19,856 nucleotides of DNA from an uncultured Senegalimassilia sp. GTDB lineage: Bacteria; Actinomycetota; Coriobacteriia; Coriobacteriales; Eggerthellaceae. Below the pieces are notes generated by a model, which saw only the letters and a list, made by a program, of their open reading frames with translations, did no database searches and was not told the DNA's origin. The translations under genes and the position numbers were made by a program. Below, piece by piece: positions 7,690-14,411 of the stretch. The stretch lies in contig NZ_CABQJR010000036.1 of assembly GCF_902464545.1 (NCBI RefSeq), positions 1 to 19,856 on the forward strand. Reading direction: 5' to 3'. Numbering within the stretch: the first letter of the stretch is position 1; each line of letters begins with the position of its first letter.

Positions 7690-8001
7690 ATGTCCCAGAT
7701 CATCTCTTCTGCCCAGTTCGCCGCCGAAGTGGAAGGTGCCGACGTTCCCGTGCTCGTAGATTTCTTCGCAACGTGGTGCGGGCCGTGCAAGATGCTCGCC
7801 CCCACGCTCGACCAGGTTGCCGCAGAGGTCGCCGGCCGCGCCAAGGTCGTCAAGGTCGACATCGATGCCAGTCCCGATCTGGCGCAGCGCTTCGGCGTCA
7901 TGAGCGTGCCCACGCTTGCGGTGTTCAAGGACGGCAAGCTGGTGAACCAGGCGGTGGGCGTGCAGCCCAAGCCCGCCATCATGGGCCTGCTCGGCATGTA
8001 G
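7690..8001 (+). CDS. trxA: Thioredoxin
   Basis: Small cytosolic dithiol oxidoreductase of 103 residues that reduces protein disulfides and is recharged by thioredoxin reductase. The active site WCGPC is at 29-33, preceded by VLVDFFAT, and the cis-proline SVPT is at 72-75. The C-terminal FKDGKLVNQAVGVQPK segment is typical, and the length is normal for thioredoxin. The ATG at 7690 is fixed by an almost perfect AAGGAGGT site at 7677-7684. It has its own TATAAT -10 box. The matching reductase gene trxB lies downstream, separated by a MATE exporter gene, so this is a loose redox cluster rather than a simple trxAB operon. No paralogue-like deviations are seen. Confidence 0.97.
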   Translation: MSQIISSAQFAAEVEGADVPVLVDFFATWCGPCKMLAPTLDQVAAEVAGRAKVVKVDIDASPDLAQRFGVMSVPTLAVFKDGKLVNQAVGVQPKPAIMGLLGM

Positions 8002-8130
8002 GGCCCTTATTCGGACGCGTCGCTTGCAGACATGCCGCGAATGTTCCGATCGCATCACCTCCAACCCGAACTGGTGACATGGAAAGCCGTGGCTAACAAG
8101 TCTCGTGCCCAAAGGGTCTCCATAACCCTG

Positions 8131-8139
8131 TGATATCAT
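8131..8139 (+). promoter_or_regulatory. Candidate extended -10 promoter for the MATE gene
   Basis: TGATATCAT matches the extended -10 form TGnTATAAT at all but one position. There is no -35 consensus, which extended -10 promoters can lack. Initiation would be near 8146, so the hairpin at 8157-8191 would sit at the very start of the transcript. Confidence 0.35.
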
Positions 8140-8156
8140 CTCCGCCGGAAATCAAG

Positions 8157-8194
8157 CGAAAGGCGTCGCCCCGAATGGGACGGCGCCTTCGTTT
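8157..8194 (+). terminator. Hairpin with short T-run between trxA and MATE gene
   Basis: GGCGTCGCCCC (8162-8172) pairs with GGGACGGCGCC (8177-8187) with one mismatch and one G-U pair, closing on GAAT; flanking CGAAA/TTCG pairs extend it, and TTT follows. It may terminate trxA transcripts about 150 nt after the stop, or act as an attenuator if the promoter just upstream is real. Confidence 0.45.
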
Positions 8195-8325
8195 ACGATA
8201 GCGGCGAAGATCTGCCGTACGCGTCATGCCCTTCGTGCGGGGGGTTCGCGCGGCAGTGCTTGTCGCCAGGCACCCCGGCCCTTTCCCGGTTCGCCGGTTC
8301 TGGGTCCCAAGACAGGAGGAAACGC

Positions 8326-9633
8326 GTGATCACGCGCTCGATGGTCCCCGAGTACCTGAAGTACATCCTGCCCACCATGCTCACGTTCACGATGGCGGGC
8401 ATCTACGGCGTCATCGACGGCGTCTTCGTCGGCCATGCCGTCGGCGACGCCGGGCTTGCGGGCGTCAACGTGGCATACCCGCTCGTGTGCCTTATCCTGG
8501 CGGCGGGAACGGGCCTTGGCATGGGCGGCGGCGTGATCAGCTCCATCGCCCGCGGCAAGGGCGAGACGGAGCGCTCGCAGCGCATCGTCGGCGTCACCTT
8601 GTTCATGCTCGTGGTGGCCTCGATCCCCATTCTGGTGCTGTATTCCCTGTTCGCCGAGCAGTTGTGCCGGGTGCTGGGAGGCCAAGGCGAAACGCTTTCG
8701 CAGGCGGTTTGCTACCTGAAGGTCATCGCCCTCGGCGCGCCGTTCCAGGTGCTCGTCACGGGCTGCACGCCGCTGGTCCGCAACAAGGGCATGGTCGCCT
8801 TCGCAATGTGCGTGCAGGTGTTCGCCGGGTTTGTGAACGTGGTGCTCGATTACCTGTTCGTCATGGTGTGGGGCCGCGGAACGGCCGGCGCCGCCGAGGC
8901 GACGGTGGTTTCCCAAGCGGTCGCCTTCCTGTTCGTGCTCGGGTTCTTCCTGCACCGGGACAACCGCGTCCCGCTGCGCGATCTGCTACCCGACGGCTCC
9001 ATTTGCGCGCACATCCTCAAGCTCGGCGCGGCGCCGTTCGGTTTGACGCTGCTTCCCGAGGTGTCAACGGTCGTCAACAATATCTCGCTGTCCTACTATG
9101 GCGGCGAGACGGCGCTGGCTGCGTATGCCGTGATCGCCTATGTGGCCTTCTTCGTGCAGATCATGATCCAAAGCGTTGGCGACGGCAGCCAGCCTCTCAT
9201 CAGCGTTTATCGCGGTGCCGGCGATGCCGACGCCGTGCGAAGGCTGCGCAACACCAACTATCTGGTGGCCATCGCGTTCGGCTTCGTGGGCCTTGGCATC
9301 ATGTTCGCGGTTCGCAACGCCATCCCGCTGCTGTTCGGCGCCTCGGATATCGTGAAGCCGGTCATCGCGTACGCGCTGCCGGTGTTCTCCATCTGCTACA
9401 TCTTCTACGGCTTCACGCATACCACCACCTCGTATTTTTACGCGGTCGACGATTCGCGTTCTTCGAACACGCTTGTCGTCGCCGAGGCGATCATCGTGTG
9501 CGTCGTGGTGTTCATCATGGGCCTGCTGTTCCAGGTGGACGGCATCTGGTTCTCGCCTACGGTGCTGCAGATGCTGTTGTGCATCATCGCCGGCACCCTG
9601 CTGTATCGCCGCCATAAGGCGCAGAAGGAATAG
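8326..9633 (+). CDS. MATE family multidrug/cation exporter
   Basis: Multidrug and toxic compound extrusion protein, 435 residues with about 12 membrane helices, in the cytoplasmic membrane; family members export cationic drugs or metabolites using a sodium or proton gradient. Start GTG 8326 is chosen over the in-frame ATG at 8260 because AGGAGG (8315-8320) lies directly before it and because MATE proteins begin shortly before the first helix, here PEYLKYILPTMLTF. The first MatE repeat is typical, with GVIDGVFVGHAVGDAGLAG and then GTGLGMGGGVISSIARGKG. The second repeat begins near LKLGAAPFGLTLLPEVSTVV, with ISLSYYGGETALAAYAVI. The sequence resembles the MepA-like branch; the substrate is unknown. 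It sits between trxA and trxB with long spacers on both sides. Confidence 0.92.
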   Translation: MITRSMVPEYLKYILPTMLTFTMAGIYGVIDGVFVGHAVGDAGLAGVNVAYPLVCLILAAGTGLGMGGGVISSIARGKGETERSQRIVGVTLFMLVVASIPILVLYSLFAEQLCRVLGGQGETLSQAVCYLKVIALGAPFQVLVTGCTPLVRNKGMVAFAMCVQVFAGFVNVVLDYLFVMVWGRGTAGAAEATVVSQAVAFLFVLGFFLHRDNRVPLRDLLPDGSICAHILKLGAAPFGLTLLPEVSTVVNNISLSYYGGETALAAYAVIAYVAFFVQIMIQSVGDGSQPLISVYRGAGDADAVRRLRNTNYLVAIAFGFVGLGIMFAVRNAIPLLFGASDIVKPVIAYALPVFSICYIFYGFTHTTTSYFYAVDDSRSSNTLVVAEAIIVCVVVFIMGLLFQVDGIWFSPTVLQMLLCIIAGTLLYRRHKAQKE

Positions 9634-9699
9634 AGAAGGGAAGGACCCGCCGCGCCGGGGTTTCCGCAGCAACCGCCGCAGCGCGATTTCGCCATTGCG

Positions 9700-9732
9700 T
9701 GGTACCGCTGTCGGTCTGTAGAAATGGTACCG
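9700..9732. repeat. Direct repeat TGGTACCG upstream of trxB
   Basis: TGGTACCG occurs at 9700-9707 and 9725-9732, 25 bp apart, upstream of the trxB -10 box. GTCGGT (9710-9715) and ACCGAC (9729-9734) also form a 6-bp inverted repeat that overlaps the second copy. The arrangement suits an activator or repressor site for trxB. The string also resembles the core of a T-box, but there is no room for the rest of such a leader. Confidence 0.3.
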
Positions 9733-9769
9733 ACCTAGTAACAGTATCGCGAAAGGCCGCTCGAGCCCC

Positions 9770-9775
9770 TATACT
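9770..9775 (+). promoter_or_regulatory. Candidate -10 box for trxB
   Basis: TATACT lies 60 bp before the trxB start; no good -35 hexamer is present at 16-18 bp spacing. The MATE gene ends 137 bp upstream without a clear terminator, so readthrough is also possible. Confidence 0.42.
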
Positions 9776-9829
9776 GAGCGCAAGACATACAGCGAACGCG
9801 GCTTCGGGCCGCGGATATGGGGGATACCT

Positions 9830-10930
9830 ATGAACAGCAAATCGATCGACATGCAGGGCGGATCCGGTCTGCCGATCGCGTCCGGTGCCTCGGTTGCGAC
9901 TGATGCCCTGGTCGCACCTGGCATCCCGGTCGTGCCTGGCGATTCCGCTGCGTTCGGCGGCGCGGTCGCGTCAGAGGCTTCCGACGGTGCGGTTGCGTCA
10001 GAGGCGCCTGGCGGCGAAACCTACGACGTTGCCGTCGTCGGCGCAGGCCCGGCGGGTTTGACCGCGGGCTTGTACGCCGCGCGCGCGGGCTTGCGCACTG
10101 CGGTGTTCGAGCAGCTCTCGCCCGGCGGGCAGCTCGCGCAAACCGAGCGCATCGAGAACTACCCGGGGTTTTCGGAAGGCGCCGGCGGCTTTGAGCTTGC
10201 ATGGTCCATGAAGGAGCAGGCCGAACGCTTCGGCGTGCAGATCATCAACGAGGAGGTCTCCTCGCTCGACCTGGCATCGCCGGTGAAGCAGCTGCGCACG
10301 CCATACGGGTCCTGCAGCGCTCGAAGCGTCATCGTGGCCACGGGCGCTCGTCCGCGCAAGCTCGGCGTGCCCGGCGAGGCGCAGCTCACGGGGCATGGTG
10401 TTTCGTATTGCGCCACCTGCGACGGCAGCTTCTTCCGCGGGAAGACCGTCATGGTGGTCGGCGGAGGCAACACCGCAGTGGCCGATGCCATCTACCTTTC
10501 GCGGCTGGCCGAGCGCGTCATCCTCGTGCATCGTCGCGACAAGCTGCGCGCAACGCCCGTTTACCACGAGCAGCTGGCGAAACTTGAAAACGTCTCCTTC
10601 ATGTGGAGCACCGAGGTGCGCGCCTTGCACGGCGAGGAGGGCAAGCTGGTTTCCGCTCAGGTGGAGCATCTCGGCGACGGCGCCCTGGAAACCGTGCCCG
10701 TCGACGGCGTGTTCGTAGCGGTGGGCACGCAGCCTAACACCGAGTTCCTCGCAGGCGCCTTGCCCCTTGACGCTGGCGGTTACATCGCGGCCTCCGAAAC
10801 AGGGGAAACCTCCATCCCCGGCGTGTTCGCGGCGGGCGATGTGCGGGCGAAAACCCTTCGTCAGGTGGTCACGGCGGTTTCCGATGGTGCAGTCTGTGCG
10901 GAGCAGGCTGCAAACTATGTTGCAATCTGA
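9830..10930 (+). CDS. trxB: Thioredoxin reductase with N-terminal low-complexity extension
   Basis: FAD- and NADPH-dependent flavoprotein that reduces thioredoxin in the cytosol. FAD-binding GAGPAG is at 71-76, the redox-active CATC at 194-197, NADPH-binding GGGNTA at 211-216 and the second FAD motif FAAGDV at 333-338. Motif order is that of low-molecular-weight TrxR. The protein has 366 residues against the usual 305-320 because of about 60 extra residues at the N-terminus, rich in Ala, Gly, Ser and Val, with a small tandem repeat GGAVASEA / DGAVASEA (43-59). The ATG at 9830 follows a GGGGGAT site; no well-placed start exists closer to the domain, so the extension is likely translated. NADPH preference is inferred from the HRRDKLR segment after the second nucleotide fold. 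trxA lies about 1.8 kb upstream. Confidence 0.96.
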   Translation: MNSKSIDMQGGSGLPIASGASVATDALVAPGIPVVPGDSAAFGGAVASEASDGAVASEAPGGETYDVAVVGAGPAGLTAGLYAARAGLRTAVFEQLSPGGQLAQTERIENYPGFSEGAGGFELAWSMKEQAERFGVQIINEEVSSLDLASPVKQLRTPYGSCSARSVIVATGARPRKLGVPGEAQLTGHGVSYCATCDGSFFRGKTVMVVGGGNTAVADAIYLSRLAERVILVHRRDKLRATPVYHEQLAKLENVSFMWSTEVRALHGEEGKLVSAQVEHLGDGALETVPVDGVFVAVGTQPNTEFLAGALPLDAGGYIAASETGETSIPGVFAAGDVRAKTLRQVVTAVSDGAVCAEQAANYVAI

Positions 10931-10952
10931 TAAGATTTTACGGTTCGACAAT

Positions 10953-10985
10953 GGCCCTGCTTGCGCCTAGCGCGCACGCAGGGCC
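10953..10985 (+). terminator. Stable hairpin between trxB and prfA, lacking a T-run
   Basis: GGCCCTGC (10953-10960) pairs with GCAGGGCC (10978-10985); after one T/C mismatch, TGCGC pairs with GCGCA around a 5-nt loop. No T-run follows, so it may be a weak terminator or an mRNA processing/stabilising element. Confidence 0.4.
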
Positions 10986-11041
10986 CATGCCGCGGGCGTG
11001 CCTGCGGCCACCGGCAACATATGACGAAGGATGCACCGACC

Positions 11042-12115
11042 ATGCAAGATAGCGAAATGCGCGACAAGCTGGAGAAGATCATCAAGGCCTACGAGGAGCT
11101 GCAGGCCAAGATGAGCGACCCCGCCGTGCTTGCCGATCAGAAGGAATACAACAAGCTGGCCAAGGAATACTCCGACCAGGGCGAGCTGGTGGCGAAGTCC
11201 CGCGAGTACCTGCAGGCCTGCGCCGATATCGACGAAGCCAAGGAGATGCTCGGCGACCCCGACATGAAGGAGTTCGCCCAGGAGACCATCTCCGCCGCCG
11301 AGGCGCAGCTCCCCAGCTTGGAAGAGGACATCAAGTTCCTGCTCATTCCCTCCGACCCGGCCGACGAGAAGGACATCATCGTGGAAATCCGCGCCGCGGC
11401 CGGCGGTGACGAGGCCGCCATCTTCGCGGGCGACCTGTTCAAGATGTACGAGCGTTTCTGCTCCTCGCGCAAGTGGAAGATCGAGCTCATGGACGTCAGC
11501 CCCTCCGATGCGGGCGGCTATAAGGAAGTCCAGTTCAAGGTCAAGGGCGACAAGGTGTACTCGGTCATGAAGTTCGAGTCCGGCGTCCACCGCGTGCAGC
11601 GCGTCCCCAAGACCGAGTCCCAGGGTCGCATCCACACCTCCACCGCCACGGTGGCGGTGCTGCCCGAGGCCGACGAGGTCGAGGTCGATATCAACGAGAA
11701 CGACCTGCGCATCGACGTGTACCGCGCCGGCGGTCCGGGCGGCCAGTGCGTCAACACCACCGACTCCGCCGTGCGCATCACGCACCTGCCGTCGGGTTTG
11801 GTCGTACAGTCCCAGGACCAGAAGTCCCAGCTGCAGAACAAGATCGCCGCAATGGCCGTTCTGCGCGCCCGCTTGTACGAGAAGATGCTCGCCGAGCAGC
11901 AAGCCGCCGAGGGCGCCAAGCGCCTGGCCCAGATCGGCTCGGGCGACCGTTCGGAGAAGATCCGCACTTACAACGGCCCGCAGGACCGTGTGACCGATCA
12001 CCGCATCGGTTTCAACTCCACCTACACCAGCGTGCTGCAGGGCGACGGCCTTGGCGATGTCATCGCCGCGCTTCAGGCCGCCGATCGCGCTCAGAAGCTC
12101 GAAGAGGCCGTGTAG
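11042..12115 (+). CDS. prfA: Peptide chain release factor 1
   Basis: Class I release factor that reads UAA and UAG and triggers peptide release on the ribosome. The ATG at 11042 gives 357 residues, the normal RF1 length, with GAAGGA ten bases upstream; the in-frame ATG at 11021 has no ribosome site. The codon-recognition tripeptide sits in RVPKTESQGRIHTS (PKT at 189-191, where RF1 has PxT and RF2 has SPF). The catalytic GGQ is at 233-235 in AGGPGGQCVNTTDSAVR. The N-terminal helical domain (1-110) is typical. The GGQ glutamine is the substrate of PrmC, encoded next. A strong terminator separates the two genes, which is unusual for this pair. Confidence 0.97.
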   Translation: MQDSEMRDKLEKIIKAYEELQAKMSDPAVLADQKEYNKLAKEYSDQGELVAKSREYLQACADIDEAKEMLGDPDMKEFAQETISAAEAQLPSLEEDIKFLLIPSDPADEKDIIVEIRAAAGGDEAAIFAGDLFKMYERFCSSRKWKIELMDVSPSDAGGYKEVQFKVKGDKVYSVMKFESGVHRVQRVPKTESQGRIHTSTATVAVLPEADEVEVDINENDLRIDVYRAGGPGGQCVNTTDSAVRITHLPSGLVVQSQDQKSQLQNKIAAMAVLRARLYEKMLAEQQAAEGAKRLAQIGSGDRSEKIRTYNGPQDRVTDHRIGFNSTYTSVLQGDGLGDVIAALQAADRAQKLEEAV

Positions 12116-12138
12116 GCAGGAAATCCCATCAGGGGAAT

Positions 12139-12170
12139 CGCGCAAGGTGTGGACAACCGCGCCTTGCGCG
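12139..12170. repeat. First of two tandem hairpins after prfA
   Basis: CGCGCAAGG (12139-12147) pairs with CCTTGCGCG (12162-12170) around a 14-nt loop, 23 bp after the prfA stop and immediately before the main terminator. There is no T-run of its own. Confidence 0.4.
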
Positions 12171-12175
12171 TCGAT

Positions 12176-12226
12176 CGCCGAAGGCGCGCCACCGCAGCAA
12201 CGGTGCCGCGCCTTCGGCGTTGTTTT
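12176..12226 (+). terminator. Strong intrinsic terminator between prfA and prmC
   Basis: A 13-bp perfect stem (CGCCGAAGGCGCG at 12176-12188 with CGCGCCTTCGGCG at 12207-12219) continues, after one C/C mismatch, through CACCG/CGGTG to a 6-nt loop. TTGTTTT follows. It should stop most prfA transcripts, leaving prmC dependent on readthrough or on an unrecognised promoter in 12227-12332. Confidence 0.85.
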
Positions 12227-12332
12227 GCGTCGGCCGGTTCTATATCGGCTTGACGAACATGGCTCCGCGTCGCAGACGTTTGTTTGCGGGCGGAGCGGGC
12301 GTGGGCTCGATGGAAGGCGAAGGAAACGGAAC

Positions 12333-13424
12333 ATGGGCGATATGTGGACGATCAAGGCCGCGCTCGATTGGACGGTCGGTTATCTTGAGCGCAAAGGCGA
12401 CGAGAATCCGCGCCTTTCGGCTGAGTGGCTGCTGTCGGAGGCGTGCGACATGTCCCGCATCCAGCTTTACGTCAGCTTCGATCGCCCCTTGTCGCTTGAG
12501 GAGCGCGATATCCTGCGCGGCTACGTCACGCGTCGCGGCAAGGGCGAGCCGTTGCAATACATCACCGGGTATGCGGCTTTCCGGCACATTCAGGTGAAGG
12601 TGCGCCCGGGCGTGCTCATCCCGCGCCCTGAAACCGAGGTGCTCGTCAGCGAGGCTCTCTCGCTTCTGCCCGCGGCGCATCGGCGCGTTGCGCTTGATAG
12701 CACCATCGACGCTTGGGAAGGGGATGCGCTCATCGCGGTCGAGACAGCGGCGGCTGAGGCTGCGCAGGACGGCTCGGATGACGCTTCGGAGGCTTTGAAG
12801 CGCTCTCAGCGGGCCATCAGCGACTATTTGGGTGCCCAACGGGATCAGGACGACGGCGCAAGCGGCGATCGCCCCGAAGGTCCTGCGGACGCAAAGCCCC
12901 GACCCTTGCTGGTCGCCGATATCTGCACGGGAAGCGGGTGCATTGCGTGCTCGGTGGCCTATGAGCGTCCTGATACGCGCGTCATCGCAACCGACATCGC
13001 GCCCGAAGCGGTTGCGCTTGCTAAGGATAACGCCGCCGAGCTGGGGCTTTCCGACCGCGTACGCATCGAACAGGGAGATTTGGGTTCGCCGGTGCCCGCC
13101 GCCGCAATGGGCCGGCTCGATTTAGTGGTATCCAATCCGCCCTACGTTCCCACGTCGGTGCTTGCCGAGATACCCAGGGAAGTGGCCGATTTCGAGCCCG
13201 CGCTCGCCCTGGACGGCGGTGCCGACGGCAACGACATCCTTCGACGCTTGTTGCCGTGGACGGCGGCAGCGCTTCGTCCCGGGGGCGGTTTCGCCTTCGA
13301 ATTGCACGAGACCTGCCTTGAGGCTGCGGCGGAGTTGGCGCGACAGGCGGGTTTTCAACAGGTGCGCATCGTCGACGACCTGGCTGGCAGGTCTCGCGTG
13401 CTCACAGGCGTCAAGTCGGTGTAA
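12333..13424 (+). CDS. prmC: Release factor glutamine N5-methyltransferase with central insertion
   Basis: SAM-dependent enzyme that methylates the GGQ glutamine of release factors, raising termination efficiency. The ATG at 12333 follows AAGGAAACGGAAC. The N-terminal helical domain (about 8-70) is followed by the family segment GEPLQYITG (71-79) and IPRPETEVLV (96-105). SAM motif I is VADICTGSGCIA (194-205) and the catalytic NPPY is at 268-271. The protein is 363 residues, against about 280 for the family. The excess is an Ala/Asp/Gly/Arg-rich insertion at about 114-190, between the RPETE helix and SAM motif I, where homologues have only a short linker. All catalytic motifs are intact, so activity is expected. 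Its partner gene prfA is directly upstream. Confidence 0.95.
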   Translation: MGDMWTIKAALDWTVGYLERKGDENPRLSAEWLLSEACDMSRIQLYVSFDRPLSLEERDILRGYVTRRGKGEPLQYITGYAAFRHIQVKVRPGVLIPRPETEVLVSEALSLLPAAHRRVALDSTIDAWEGDALIAVETAAAEAAQDGSDDASEALKRSQRAISDYLGAQRDQDDGASGDRPEGPADAKPRPLLVADICTGSGCIACSVAYERPDTRVIATDIAPEAVALAKDNAAELGLSDRVRIEQGDLGSPVPAAAMGRLDLVVSNPPYVPTSVLAEIPREVADFEPALALDGGADGNDILRRLLPWTAAALRPGGGFAFELHETCLEAAAELARQAGFQQVRIVDDLAGRSRVLTGVKSV

Positions 13425-13449
13425 ACCGGTCACCGTATTGCATGCGCGC

Positions 13450-13508
13450 GTGAACAGGGGACGGAGGTGCGTTCACGTCCCGTGAACGCACCTCCGTCCC
13501 CTGTTCAC
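13450..13508. repeat. Long inverted repeat: two 27-bp copies head to head (REP-like)
   Basis: A 27-bp unit at 13450-13476 (begins GTGAACAGGGGACGG, ends GTTCAC) is followed by the 5-nt loop GTCCC and its exact reverse complement at 13482-13508. Each unit also has its own 6-bp terminal inverted repeat, GTGAAC/GTTCAC. Both are followed by GTCCC. It begins 25 bp after the prmC stop, in the gap between convergent genes. It resembles a REP/BIME-type intergenic palindrome and could act as a bidirectional transcript end or stabiliser; there is no T-run. Confidence 0.95.
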
Positions 13509-13606
13509 GTCCCGTTCGCCGGCCGAATCGCAAAGGCGAGCCCGTTTTGCGCGGGAAGCGGGTGCGGACCTCGGGTGCAGCAGAACCGACTGAACGCTCC
13601 GTTCTG

Positions 13607-13633
13607 GTGAACGCACCTCCGTCCCCTGTTCAC
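13607..13633. repeat. Third copy of the 27-bp repeat unit
   Basis: Identical over all 27 bp to 13482-13508 and in the same orientation (begins GTGAACGCACC, ends CCTGTTCAC). It ends 22 bp beyond the stop of the minus-strand carbonic anhydrase-like gene. The 98 bp between the copies (13509-13606) are non-repetitive and have no recognisable gene. Confidence 0.95.
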
Positions 13634-13655
13634 GGGTTGAGCGTGGCAGGCAGGC

Positions 13656-14240
13656 TTACTCGATGCCGATGGCAGGGATGTTGCGCGGCATGTTCGCTCC
13701 GGCGACCACGATGCCGTCGCGCTCCATCTGCTTGCCGATCTCCACGTACAAAGCCGCGTCGGCGGCGTTCTGGGCAACCTCCTCGTCGGTGAGCGTGCGG
13801 ATTTGCTTTGCGGGAACGCCCACCATCACGGCACGAGGCGGCACCTCGCGGCCTTCGGGCACAAGCGCCCCGGCGCCGATGAGCGCCTCCTTGCCAACGC
13901 GCACGCCGTTCATCACGATGGCTCCCATGCCTATCAGCACGCCGTCCTCGACGGTGCACCCGTGCACGGTGGCGTTGTGGCCGATGATCACGTTGCGGCC
14001 CACCGTCAGCGGGAAACCCGCGTCGACGTGCAGGCTGCATCCCTCCTGCACATCGCTGCCCTCGCCGATGACGATTCGTTCGCCGTAATCGGCTCGGATT
14101 GCGGCCTCGGGTAGCACGGTGGCGTCGCGCGCCAATTCGACGTCGCCGATGACGGTGGCGTTCAGGGCGACTCGCGCCTCGGGGTGCATCTTCACATGGC
14201 GATACCCTTCGGCGGGTACCAGGTTCTCGAGGTTGTTCAT
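13656..14240 (-). CDS. Gamma-class carbonic anhydrase-like hexapeptide-repeat protein (YrdA/PaaY type)
   Basis: A 194-residue left-handed beta-helix protein built from hexapeptide repeats, such as VIGDVE, VIIGHN and VLIGMG. It carries the three-histidine metal site of the gamma carbonic anhydrase family: His71 in CSLHVD, with Gln65 before it, and His88 and His93 in IGHNATVHGC. The end of the helix (GVPAKQIRTLTDEE, 141-154) and the following helix are typical of YrdA/PaaY/CaiE-like members. These are trimeric zinc or iron proteins; some are carbonic anhydrases, some thioesterases, many uncharacterised, so the reaction here is unproven. The start at 14240 is fixed by AAGGAGG six bases upstream, although the frame stays open further. 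It is divergent from ilvD and convergent with prmC, so probably a single-gene unit. Confidence 0.9.
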   Translation of the reverse strand: MNNLENLVPAEGYRHVKMHPEARVALNATVIGDVELARDATVLPEAAIRADYGERIVIGEGSDVQEGCSLHVDAGFPLTVGRNVIIGHNATVHGCTVEDGVLIGMGAIVMNGVRVGKEALIGAGALVPEGREVPPRAVMVGVPAKQIRTLTDEEVAQNAADAALYVEIGKQMERDGIVVAGANMPRNIPAIGIE

Positions 14241-14377
14241 GGGAAGCCTCCTTGTACGGGTTGCGGTTTGGGCGGCGATTCCGTCCCTGTTACCTGCATC
14301 TTCGCACGTATGGCATACCGCAATCCGGTCAATTTCGCCTCTTCGTACCAATTTTGAAAAAAATCGGTGAGAAACTG

Positions 14378-14405
14378 TTGCCATCCGCACGCCCGGCGCT
14401 ATACT
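14378..14405 (+). promoter_or_regulatory. Promoter of the ilvDBN operon
   Basis: -35 TTGCCA (14378-14383), a 16-bp spacer and -10 TATACT (14400-14405) form the best promoter in the window. Initiation near 14412 gives a leader of about 305 nt before ilvD. The 14241-14377 stretch upstream, between the divergent carbonic anhydrase-like gene and this promoter, shows nothing else I can name. Confidence 0.75.
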
Positions 14406-14411
14406 AACGGC

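Larger units (their letters stand above)
8002..8325 (+). other. 324-bp spacer between trxA and the MATE gene: hairpin and candidate promoter, no gene
   Basis: No convincing coding region is seen. It contains a candidate extended -10 (8131-8139) and a hairpin with short T-run (8157-8194), described separately. Earlier, TCACC and GGTGA around 8056-8083 form a short inverted repeat of unknown meaning. From 8195 to 8310 the sequence is GC-rich and probably an untranslated leader, ending in AGGAGG before the GTG start. I do not recognise a known riboswitch in it. Confidence 0.5.

Noticed and set aside
8226..9617. 463-codon plus-strand open frame overlapping the MATE gene in another frame.
   Set aside because: Arg/Gly/His-rich shadow; the MATE frame has membrane helices, an AGGAGG site and family motifs.
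9700..9709. TGGTACCGC before trxB as a T-box element.
   Set aside because: Only 67 bp separate it from the MATE stop, too little for stem I; there is no specifier loop, and the gene is not an amino acid gene. It is kept only as a possible operator repeat.
12240..12270. TTGACG before prmC as a -35 box.
   Set aside because: No -10-like hexamer follows at a suitable distance.
10967..12355. 462-codon minus-strand open frame opposite prfA.
   Set aside because: Antisense shadow: Leu/Gly/His/Val-rich sequence without motifs, opposite a secure RF1 gene.
14241..14377. Possible minus-strand promoter for the carbonic anhydrase-like gene (TTGACC near 14323).
   Set aside because: No acceptable -10 hexamer at 16-18 bp; too weak to list.
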